In this document: in pieces, positions 25,211 to 36,075 of the stretch
Layout: each line of letters opens with the position of its first letter
Position numbering within the stretch: position 1 is the stretch's first letter
NCBI GenBank assembly: GCA_005784505.1
Contig: VCAZ01000021.1
Span: 3,847,308 to 3,911,307 of the forward strand
Direction of reading: 5' to 3'
Source of the DNA: Bagarius yarrelli
Lineage: Eukaryota; Chordata; Actinopteri; Siluriformes; Sisoridae
Length of the DNA: 64,000 bases
Notes under the pieces: generated by a model
Databases searched by the model: none
The model's input: only the letters and a program-made list of their open reading frames with translations
Told to the model about the DNA's origin: nothing
Made by a program: the position numbers and the translations under genes

Positions 25211-26312
25211 TGTTCTGTGCTGACTAAAGATGGCTACAGAATCATTTGGCCTCCAGGTATAGGTCACAGCAAACCATATGAGAAGGGTGTGGGCCTCGTA
25301 AAGAGGTCTTTAAAAATCGGTCATGTCTAAAACTTCATGCTGTCTATAGAGTGACATATATATTGCTTGTTTAAATATGGTTCACGATTTAGTATGGTAG
25401 TCGTTTAATACAGTTTTAAATATATCCTTTTAGCATATTCCCACTCCAGTTTCAGAACATGTAGCTATGGATTTGACACATGAGTTAGTCATTAGAGGTC
25501 ATTTTGTAATGTTATGTCCCCACAATTCCTTAGTGATAATATGTCCCACGTCTAGACTTTTGAAGGGGTGTTAAAGATTTTTTATTGATTTATTTTACGC
25601 TGTTCTATGGAATGTTGTTTTGCAGTATATGCAGTATACTGTGTTAAGACAGGCCTGCAGTTTCCTAACAAAAAATACACAGTCTTAAATCTGTAATAGC
25701 ACAAAATGGGCTTTCAGTTTAATAGTAAAATAAAATATAATGCAAATATATACAATTAACATACGTTTTAATAAATTAATATGATATAATCTAAATATTA
25801 TTGATGTTTAAATGTTAAATTATGTGATTATAAAGCCTGGAGATGCCATAGCCACCCGTAAGAACTTAAAATAATTGAGGAATAGAGTCTAATGCAAATC
25901 TGCTATATATTTTTCAGAACATTTCCAGCCTTGAGACTTTGGATGTTTTTGACACACCAATCCGAAAGTTGTGAAAAATAATACAAATTTTTTTGTTAAA
26001 AAGGATTTCTTTTCGTTTTTCAATAATAATAATGGATCCACAAAATATCAGGAACTACTTCTAAAAGTGTGTTTTAGAACGACTAAGTATCTAGACGTGT
26101 TTATTTTTAGTAATTTAGACATACAGTTACTACTACACATATAAGCTACACTTTATATTATTTATACACTTAATATTGCGATAATTTAATAAGAATTAAT
26201 AGGAAGAATATAGGATATGCGGATATGCGTTCCTTTCTACGCACTAGTTTTCGCGGTGTACACACAAAGGCAGTAAAAATGCTCCAACTTTGCATCTTCT
26301 GCTAAATAGCTC

Positions 26313-26384
26313 GCCGTGATCGTATAGTGGTTAGTACTCTGCGTTGTGGCCGCAGCAACCCCGGTTCGAATCCGGGTCACGGCA
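26313..26384 (+). tRNA. tRNA-His (anticodon GTG), copy 1
   Basis: 72-bp gene with no intron. Acceptor stem GCCGTGA pairs with TCACGGC plus discriminator A. Anticodon stem CTGCG/CGCAG encloses loop TTGTGGC with anticodon GTG at 26346-26348. The T-arm carries the GGTTCGAATCC B box, and the A box includes TAGTGGTTAGT. A T6 run 11 bp downstream (26396-26401) is a good pol III terminator. The product decodes CAC/CAT, and the extra 5' G of mature tRNA-His is added post-transcriptionally. The 72 bp are identical to the second copy 357 bp downstream, and the six bases before each (TAGCTC) are also shared. Confidence 0.97.
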
Positions 26385-26669
26385 AGATGGTAGATGGTTT
26401 TTTAATTCAACCTTTTTTAAACAAACGTATTAATTAAATAATGTCGCGTTGATCCACACTCGGGATGTGTTTTGTTTACAATTATGTGTTTATGCAAATC
26501 TGCAAAGAACATCGGACAAAAAAGCAAGAATTTTTGTGTTAATATGTATCTGGTTGATGTCGTGCACGTACAGGAATGCAACACTCTCCTGTCTTATTTA
26601 CTGTAACCTGAGCATTGACACCGGTCCGAACGGTGTAAAGCAACTGCGTCACTCAGCTCTGTATAGCTC
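26385..26669. other. Spacer between the two tRNA-His genes
   Basis: 285 bp of non-repetitive sequence with no gene recognised. Apart from TAGCTC just before each tRNA, it shares no obvious similarity with the flank of the other copy. Confidence 0.7.
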
Positions 26670-26741
26670 GCCGTGATCGTATAGTGGTTAGTACTCTGCG
26701 TTGTGGCCGCAGCAACCCCGGTTCGAATCCGGGTCACGGCA
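26670..26741 (+). tRNA. tRNA-His (anticodon GTG), copy 2
   Basis: Identical in all 72 positions to the upstream copy, with the same fold: seven-base-pair acceptor stem, GTG anticodon at 26703-26705 and intact A and B boxes. The first T4 is about 20 bp downstream (26761-26764), a weaker and more distant terminator than that of copy 1. Both genes are on the plus strand, opposite to nfib and zdhhc21. Confidence 0.97.
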
Positions 26742-27980
26742 ATCTGTGACAGAGTTTGGATCTTTTCCAGTTCCTGCTTTTTATTAGTTAAAGAACTAGA
26801 ATTTTACTAGTTAATAACAGCATAGTAAATACTACAGAATGCATTTTGTCAGGTTTGCTTGATATATTGCACTTCAGCAAAGAACAATCAAATCAGATTT
26901 CGAAAAAAAATATTCACCAATCATCCTTAACAAGTTTTAAAATAATGCATTGCACGTTACTAATCGTAGAATTGGTTTTAATATAAAGTCATCCATTAGA
27001 GTGCACTAAAATCGTAATGCAGTAGTAACCTGTCCTGTCCTGTCTATATATCACCAAAGGATAATGCAGCACCAGCACCAGAGGGCGTTAGAACACTTAA
27101 AGACAACATTATCTGTAAATATTGGAGAGGAGAAAAGTCTCAGTGATAAATGTAGGTATTGGACCTGTTTATGAGCAAACTGTTAAACAATAAAGTCACC
27201 TTTATACAGAGCATCCAATGATTACATGACATTCGGCAGTTTAAAACGTAAAACTGTTCACCATTTTCGACATAAAACCAAGAAAACATTTATTAAATCA
27301 CCCACATGCGTTTAACTCATCAGAATCATCAGTGCCATTTTTAATTCAATTGTATTTTATTCAGTATTTATCTTTTTTTTTTTAAAACAATAGCTGCATT
27401 TTGGCTCTGAATAACTCTAAATTGAATATGATCATCTTTTATAGCAGAGAAAATGGAAATATTTTCTCCAATAGCATTCATGCTACTGGCATTTTTCATT
27501 TAAAATAAAAAGATAATCACTGGGTAACAATAATTTTTTAAATCAAGCTGATTTCTTTCTTTTTTTTTGATCATTAGGGAGGTCATATGAGGCAATTTTT
27601 GATGCAATATATAAGTAAAGGAATATATTGAAATATTTCATATGAATAAATAAGTTTGACTGATGAGGTTAAAGTAACATTTGGGTGACTCATAGAAAAG
27701 CGAGGTTTAAGCATGGGATGTCGGGATATTCATTGAAGTCATTAATTTATTGCAAAAGTAATTGTTCTGATCCAATGCATGTGTACAATTTGCTACAGAT
27801 CACCTTTAAGACCGCATGACGTTCAGTTCAGCTTATTACTTTTATTTACACCAACGAGAATCGAATTACACTCTCTGGTCACTCATAGTAAAGTAAGTCT
27901 TTTTTTATCAAACAGTGTCCTAAACCACCGACAGCAGCGTTCTATAACATACCATATCTTATGATGAGATTCGCCATCTG

Positions 27981-28973
27981 CAGTGGTGGAAAGTGTCCTG
28001 GAAATTTTTACTCAAATAAAAGTGTTGCTACTCAAAAAATAATTCATTTATTAGTCCAAGTAGAAGTACTGAAAAATAATTTACTCAATGGAGAATAAAT
28101 AAGTATGTTATAACTACTAAAGTAACTGCAATACAAAGTATTTTAATGTGTAAAATGTGAATTTAAACCATTCAGGTACAAGTTATTCAGGACTTATGGG
28201 CTGTTTTTGTGTGCCGCACATGCAAAAAAAAGCTACTTCTCATAGTGGATAAATTCTGAATTAAGTTGTCTTTAATGTCTTATGCTTAAACAGGTCGTAA
28301 ATATATACAGAATTGTCAAGATGTCCTAATGAACAGTTTTGTCTAAAGTGAATTCTTCTTAATTTATTACTATTTAATGTACTTTTGAAACTGCGTCTCG
28401 TTGTTCTTGCTGTGGTATTTTTAGTAAAAATATTGGCTCAAGTTCCTTGTAAAAGTGTTTATAGTATTCAGCTGCTATAAAAAAAAATGTATGTTTGATA
28501 TCTTTTTTTATGCTTATTTAAATCAAAACTTTATTAAAAATCGAGAAACAGAATCATTATAATTCAAATAACACCAAATCCTACTTAAGTGTCTGACAGT
28601 AAAACTATACATTTTATAAAGAAACACATACTTTAAAAAACAATACTCAGCTCTATACAAGCTCTTAAAAAGGCATTAAAAAATTAATAAAAGTATTAAA
28701 CCTATAAAATATTCTATACTCTAAAATATATATTATATTACTTTACTATACTTTTACTTTTTAAAATAAAATAAAAAAATGTCTGGCTTTTTTTATTGTA
28801 CTTGATATTTATTTTATTAAAAAATATATGTTAGGAGTGTTGAATAATTTATTTTTTAAACAACTCGAGTGAAATACCACATTTTGATGATTTTCCAAAA
28901 GGTAGAAATGACCAAAAAAATCCACTCAGTTACTGTGACGAAGGTATTTGTTATTAATAACTTTCCACCACTG
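27981..28973. mobile_element. hAT-like non-autonomous DNA transposon (~1 kb)
   Basis: Bounded by perfect 14-bp terminal inverted repeats, CAGTGGTGGAAAGT at 27981-27994 and its complement at 28960-28973. The interior is AT-rich and non-coding with many AAAGTA/AGTAC motifs, so no transposase. Flanking 8-mers GCCATCTG and ACTATCCG agree at 5 of 8 positions, compatible with a decayed 8-bp target duplication of the hAT superfamily. Elements with these ends are familiar from many teleost genomes; the family name is not assignable here. Confidence 0.8.
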
Positions 28974-30260
28974 ACTATCCGCTTTGAGTGAGAGAAGACA
29001 GGTTTTGTTTATCTCTTTTTTGTTGCAGAAACAGAAACTAAAAGAGTCATTTGGTCACTGCGGTTGGGTTGATAAGCTGGATTCACCACGATACTGTTTG
29101 TGTGTATTTGAGTGTATCTGTGTGCATGTGTGTGTGCATGTGTGTATGTGTGCGCTTAGAAATCGGTATGTATGCAGTCAAGTGGAAGAGAAACAAGGAC
29201 AACTGTAAACAAATATACATAGAAAAGGCGTAAACAGGAATTGTGCTAGAAACTCAAATAAACACACACACACACACACACACGGGAAAGAAAAGAGCAG
29301 CAAGCCACCAGCTTTATGTATGTCTGTGGTTTTTCCTCCTTTAGTAGATTTTGATTGACACGACACACCTGCACCTCTGTAATGTGAATTTCTCCTGACC
29401 TCCCGTATGATGTCTTTATTATAAAAGTCACCTCATAACCCTCTCCTGTTAGACTGCCTGCACTAATGCAGAGCAGACAGTATATTTTTTTAACATTTAA
29501 TTAACCACTATTCTTAAAAAATGATTTTGATTTTAACCTTGACCCAGACTTTAATTCCACATATATTACTGTTAAACATTCTCTTTACTAGAATTTTTTT
29601 TGCCAATAAAAAAACCCAACCGTTGCCGTATTTATCTGAGTGAAACATGTTCAGGTACTACAGACATTTCATACTTGCCAATCGGTGCTTATATAAACCA
29701 GCTGCTATGTTCAGGGGCCTCATTTCTCCTTCGCTGTGTATCTGTCCTCATCTTGCATCTACTGGACCTTTTGCCAACAAAGAGAGCCATTTTTCTATAA
29801 TGACACAAGGGCAGATCCTCGTCAGGCGCCGCTGCACAGGGCTACAACATCGTTGGGGTGAAGACCTTGCATGCTACTCAAAAAGGTCCTCATTTTAACA
29901 CTTCCGCTAAGAGGTTTTAGCTTTATATTTGGCATGTGACACCTTCAGCATTTAAAAAACCTGCTGCAGGACGCTACGAGATTTAATCCTCTCCTGTATC
30001 CACACAAAAACACAAACTATTTCCTGCTCTTGTTTTTGCCATCTGTTCTTGTTTTACTCCTTAGTGAGGAGTGTGAGGAGATACCGGGTGTGACTGTCAA
30101 TCTGATTAAAACTGAAACAAGAGGAAACTTATTTTAATGATTAATTGATAATTATTATTAATACTGTAAGGATATTTAGTAATAATAAAGACAATAATTT
30201 AAATAAATACAATATTCTTAGTATGCACTAACAATTTAGCTTTTTAGGTCGTTAGTTTTT

Positions 30261-30261
<1 letters not shown>

Positions 30262-30322
<61 letters not shown>

Positions 30323-30349
30323 GTCTGTCTGTCTGTCACCTGCCTTCTA

Positions 30350-30419
<70 letters not shown>

Positions 30420-30440
30420 GCCTGCCTTCCTACCTGTCTG

Positions 30441-30494
<54 letters not shown>
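30262..30494. repeat. Compound (ATCT)n/(GTCT)n array, Bkm-type GATA/GACA
   Basis: 233 bp. Long ATCT blocks lie at both ends, with GTCT blocks and a short ATCT island between. Two related interruptions (CACCTGCCTTCTAC and GCCTGCCTTCCTAC) each separate GTCT blocks, so the centre looks like a higher-order duplication. On the complementary strand this is GATA/GACA, the banded-krait-minor type satellite. Confidence 0.95.
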
Positions 30495-30954
30495 AAACAA
30501 AACCAAAAGGTTCCTTTTTATTTGCTGTCCTTCAACAGCAAATTGATATTTAGGACACAAGTTAAAATTCCAGTAGCACAAAAACCATACAAACATATAA
30601 TTTAACAGGTTCAACCTTTCAAATAATGTTTGAGTAATTTCAAAACAGCCTCTAAATACTGAATCCCTCAAAATATTCCGCCTTTATGTTAATAAGTGCT
30701 TAATGCAAGAGACATTCAGTTAACAAGTTTAAGCAGGAAATCAGCTGGCATGCCGACCTGAAGTTTAAACGACTCCCGTTTGACTGATTGTTTCATTGAA
30801 ATGTACCAAGTGTGCACGGTCACCTGCTCAAACATAAAAGCAAATATATATCAAGACACTTGTGTATGTGTGTGACACCATGTTCCTGAGCATTATAGCC
30901 CAAAAGCCTTTATAGCCTATCATAAGCACAGCCACTGGAGGGATCCCTCATTTA

Positions 30955-31100
30955 TTTCTTCCTTTCCACTAATCCTTTTAATTACTGCCTTAGTAAATGC
31001 TAATGTTATTCATGATTAGTTGGTATTATGCTAATCTCTGACCCACATTCGGCCGAGAACGCAGAAGCACCGTGTGAAGGCCAGATTGCTTGGAGGCTGC
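30955..31100. promoter_or_regulatory. Homeodomain/POU motif cluster (candidate conserved enhancer)
   Basis: Dense in TAAT cores: CTAATCC, TTAATTAC, GCTAATG, GATTAG and the octamer-like ATGCTAAT within about 80 bp, then CpG-containing non-repetitive sequence. This style is typical of conserved non-coding elements near developmental transcription-factor genes such as nfib. Confidence 0.3.
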
Positions 31101-31769
31101 ACACAAACTGACATCAGTCTCCCAGCTGTACAGAGCGACGCAGCCAGGAGCTTCTTGAGAAATAATGGTGAAAAAAAAAGAAAATCGGGGGGTTGGGGTC
31201 ATAATCGTTTACCTTAATGAACGACTGTTGGCAACAAGGATTAGTGATAAATGCAGGTTTCCACACTGCACAGGACACCCCAGCATCTGTTCCAGTCAGC
31301 TTCCTGTATGTCTTAGTTACTTTTTCTACCTTCAAGACAGCAAACTTTAAATATATAAGAAGCCTTTAATTTTTCTAATTAATAACAATTTTTATACGTA
31401 TAATAATAATTTGCCATTATTTATGCATATGTTTGCTTCACAATGGGAATTCAATCCATTTAATAGACCAGTCGAACAACTAACTACTATAAGAAAACAA
31501 CACAATTCAATAAAATCTTTAATGATTTTGATAATGTCAGGGTTCTTTCCAATTAGAATACATTTTAAACAGATAAGGTCACCTGACTATGCTTATAGCC
31601 CTTCTTTATGAACAGATCTTCATCACCTGTCGATGAACCCGTAAGTTAAAATGCCATACGGCATGAGGTGAGTCCTCATGTGACCTGATATCCTCCTCTT
31701 GTTCTATTTAATGCACATCCACATCATGAGCCCAGAGTTATAGCCATGATTTACACAGAACATGCAGTA

Positions 31770-31779
31770 ATGACGTCAT
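31770..31779. promoter_or_regulatory. Palindromic CRE/ATF site
   Basis: ATGACGTCAT is a perfect 10-bp palindrome containing the full CRE, with a second half-like TGACGC 11 bp further on. Confidence 0.4.
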
Positions 31780-33170
31780 GTTATTAAAATGACGCAGAAA
31801 ACAATTTACATTGAATCAAATAATAATAAAGCATTTTTTAAGAAAAATTCCATTACATAAACTTACTCCAACTTTATATAATAATAATTTAAAATACTAT
31901 TTTTTCACTACAAAACTAGTCCAAGGTTTGCTTAAAAGTCTGGAAAAATGTATTTTTAACTAAGTTAATTAAAAAAAACAAAAAAACATATATATAAACA
32001 TATAGAAGCTGTTTAATCCTATTTGACTCTACAGTTTTATACTAGGCAGATAAAGTGAACGTCTCTATATTAAAATCTATCAAATACATATATATAATTG
32101 CAGTAATGCTGTATATGAAGCCATGTTTCTGTGTTTTAAATCAAATTCCGCTCTCTAGAAGCGTGGAGGTTATGAAAGTCTTTCTATCTTACAGTTTTTT
32201 ATTTTGGCTGGCTCACTCATCATGCAACAGATGAGTTTAAGATAATAGACATTTCCTACGATAAAGTAAAGCAGAGATTAAAAAGAAACAAACTTTTACC
32301 AAATTCGGAAATATTATTTTTTATATTTAATCTCAAATTTAACAAAAATTTATTAAGTCGGTCCCTAATCAGCTACAATCACAAGTTACAGTTACAGCCC
32401 AGCGCTGGACACACAGGTGGACTTAAAAGAAGTAACTGGACTGATGGTGGAAAAGTGGAAAAACGTTAACCGTAAACACTGAGAAGGACTTAATATTCCT
32501 ATGGTAGACTAAGATCCAGTAGTAGTTTCATGTAGTTCAGAGGCAGGACAAAAGCTCATTGTTCCCCAGCAGCGCAAAATGGACAAACAGAGAGAAAAAT
32601 GTCAGCAAGTGCAGGGCACAGTCATATCTTAAACACAGCCGAGTTTATAGAAGCCTGAAACGAGACACAAGGTTTGCAGCAGTCTCAGTAGAAATGACAA
32701 CTGTAGAAAAAATTCCAATGCGGCGAATGGACCGAAGATGTTGAAGGAAGGCTGACACGGAAATAAGGTGAAGACTTGGATTTCACTTCTTTTTCCAATT
32801 CTTAAATGGAGAGCTTATAAATCTCAAGCAACTTCTGAAAGTGACCGCTTGCTGCTTTCACCACATCGCAAAACTGGCTCCAACATGAACTAGGACAACT
32901 CACAGCTGATTACGATATGATCTGTAACCTATCACAGCGTGACTGACTGCTTTTCCCCTGACGAAAAGAGCCTGGACTCCCCAACACAGCCTTAACCTCC
33001 TGACATCAAGCCAAGCGCAGGGTTACGCAACCCGCTTAACCTGCTGGACCCTGACAACACACGCGTGGCCCCTTAACTAACAACACACACACGCCAAGAT
33101 CTGAAAAGGGGTTGCAGTGAAAGGTGAGATCCACTTCATGTCTTAAACAAGTCAACTATTTGCAAAAACG

Positions 33171-33171
33171 C

Positions 33172-33207
<36 letters not shown>

Positions 33208-33236
33208 AGATATATATATATATATATATATATTAT

Positions 33237-33278
<42 letters not shown>

Positions 33279-33280
33279 AT
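33171..33280. repeat. (TA)n array
   Basis: About 110 bp of TA repeats with few breaks; likely cruciform-prone and length-variable. Confidence 0.95.
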
Positions 33281-35329
33281 AAAAAGATTTTTTTGGATTA
33301 TTCACAATGCTAACCTCATCAACAAAGCAGCCAGGAGCTCTAAAGGAGGAATTACCTGCTCATACGTTTTGCTATGAAAGACAAAAATATGTAGGGAAGA
33401 AAAAAAAAGAGGGAGAGAGGTCACACTTACCATCCACCAGGTCCTAGCGGTCATGTCATAGCATAACTGCCATTTGATGGAGCCGTCTGCTGTTTTCCCA
33501 GTCATTGTACTTTCAGGAGCTTTCATCAGGAGCAGCTCAGCAGCAGATAACACACCTAATCAAGCCTTCATCAGATGCCCCACACTCAGCCTCATGTAGG
33601 CCAATCCTTATCACATTGCATTATGGGAAAACGCGCGCACACACACACACACATACACACGGCCCTGTGCATAAGCAATGACTCCAGCCTCCGCAGCTGC
33701 CTATAATGACAGGATCAGGATCTGGAATCCTCTCTCTCTCGTTCTCTCTCACTTTCTCTCGCACACACACACACACACACACTCTTCTGGCAAGGTTTTA
33801 ATTTTTAAGCAGTGTACATTAGGTGCACGAATCTTTTGAGGCACCCTGAGGGGTGCAGCAAGTCAGACACCAATGAGGGGCTTTTGTGAGAAAATGCGAT
33901 ACAAACTTTATTTGCATTCGTTTCTATTGTATATTGTTTGACTTGTAGTCTGGACGGCCCTCTTCATATTATCTCTCTACACACACACACACACACAAGC
34001 ACACACACACTTCAGCCCCTTTCCCCTGACACCCCTTTAGTCAATGAGGGGAGGCCCAAATAGGAATTAATTTCCCTATAAAAAAGCGGTGAGTTTCATA
34101 GACAAGAGAGGAGGCACGGTTCAGATATCACACACCGCTTACACAGGGCACAAACCAGATAATCAGGAGACCCATACAGACGACGGGGTGTTTTTTTGCT
34201 TCTACAACCAGGAATGTTTTGATGTATTCGAGTGTAGTCTTACATTTCTAAGGCTTAAATGTGATCTATATATAAACCCCCAAAAGTCCTAAGAGGCAGC
34301 GTCAATATCACACATGGAGAAAAGCTGTTGCGTTTTTTAAAAAATGTATTTATTTTTATTACGTTGTTTTATTATGCAGGTAAAGAGACTTGTTAGAGAA
34401 TTTCTGCACTATTTATTTATTTTTTTATAAAAACAGTGGTATATTTGCTCTTAAATTAATTTAGCCTTTATTATTATTTCAACTTTTTTTTTTTATAAAT
34501 ATTTTTAGATAAGTTTGCACATCCTACACTAAAAGACTCACCAATATGTAAATGTAAGTACCACCAGCCTTGTAAAAGAGCGTTACATACCGAATGAAGT
34601 CACATTCCTAAAGTAATGTATGAGAGAATGTTTGTAAAATATTAACAGCACAGATTTTAGGCTCTATATCTTCTCCTTCTTTTTGAATCTTCCTGTTATA
34701 TTTGGTTGAAAAGCTAACGGTTTTGTTAATTTACAATTTGGGATCACAACATCCGATCATTTTAGTAAAATAGAAGCAATTAAAATTTTTTTGGAAATGA
34801 TCTTATTATTTACTTTATTGTTTAGCATTTTAACGTCAATTTTACGCCATGGTTTCTAAATTAAAAGCTCATTAGCAACGATTTACTTGACAAGCACTTT
34901 ACATATTCTAAGATTAATTGTAAGAAGATTAGGCTACATATTATGTAACCAAAATAAAATCTAGAGTAGATTCGGATTAAATATTAAATATATAGTTAAG
35001 TAAAAATTCTGACATTAATCACATGTAAGACCTTCTTTCATCTTCAGAACACAATGTAATATATTTTTAAAGGAAATCTGAGGGATCAGGCCCAGAGTGA
35101 CAAATGAGGACAATGAGGACGAGTTGCATTGTTTTTTACCAAGCTTTACATATTTAAACAAAATATACAGATAATGAACTAAGAGGGATGGAAGAGAGAT
35201 GAAAGTTGCTGCAACAACAAACCAAAGCTTCTGTCAGACACAGCGCAATGTGGCCGAGGATCCGGTGTGATGCTGTTTACTCATATGTGTTTACACACGG
35301 AGAAAGACACTTCGATAGCTTTTATACGG

Positions 35330-35470
35330 CGCACCTCCTTTCAGAGTGGAAAAAAGGCTCAGTGACGTCAACACAACATGTATGAGTCATAGTACTCTCG
35401 TGAGCACGCTTCTACAGTTGCCACAGTAGAGGAGCAACATTACAACTGAACCAATGATGTCACATGGATT
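35330..35470. promoter_or_regulatory. CRE + AP-1 + CCAAT cluster (candidate enhancer/promoter)
   Basis: Contains a perfect CRE TGACGTCA (35363-35370), a perfect AP-1 site TGAGTCA (35383-35389) 12 bp further, a CCAAT box (about 35450) and a CRE-like TGATGTCA next to it. A TTTTATAC lies just upstream in CpG-containing sequence. The spacing suggests a stimulus-responsive element; the target gene is unknown (nfib or zdhhc21). Confidence 0.35.
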
Positions 35471-36040
35471 GTTTGTCGATCACATTGGTAGTTTTCTGGG
35501 TCTTGAACAAAGTAGTTACCTTCAAAACCTTATATTGTGTTCCGAAGATGAAAAAAGGTGTTACGCTTTTGGAACAACTTTTTTTTTTTAAGATTAAGAA
35601 TTTTTGACCTGGCCAAGAGCAGGAAAAATAGCAATTTACATAATAAACAAAACAACAATAGCGTAGAAACATACAATATATACAAGTATCACAGAATATT
35701 TCTTCCAACATGATTATACTTAAACATATTTACTGCCATAAATCGGTGCAATCAGCACGGTAATTTTAGGGTTTCAGTAAATTCTCAGGGTTATTTATAA
35801 CATGGCAAATGTTTTAGCGTATAGCTTATGTTTAAGTGACATAACCTGTACACAATAAGCAAACATGATGTGTTGTTTAATATCGAATAACATTTTGGTA
35901 AATTGTTGTAAAATAAGAGGAATAAACTTGTTTCAATAACTACTCTGTATTAATTAATTTTTTTACAGCACAGACTGTTGACTGTAACTTTCTGTTTGCT
36001 TAAGCTTTCCTTGAAAAATATTTGATGACAAACTTAAAAA

Positions 36041-36041
<1 letters not shown>

Positions 36042-36071
<30 letters not shown>
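36042..36071. repeat. (CA)n microsatellite
   Basis: Perfect CA run. Confidence 0.95.

Positions 36072-36075
<4 letters not shown>

Larger units (their letters stand above)
22061..26312. other. Intergenic, nfib upstream region
   Basis: No gene recognised. It is AT-rich sequence holding a G run (22897-22908), a CT microsatellite (23062-23106), a short GT run (about 23617-23640), TAA triplets (23831-23880), an imperfect TA tract (24100-24208), a GT tract (24681-24747) and one SINE (25029-25210). Open frames are short and repeat-driven. Confidence 0.75.

Noticed and set aside
30262..30494. CRISPR-like direct repeats
   Set aside because: Simple tetranucleotide repeats without spacers, in a vertebrate genome.
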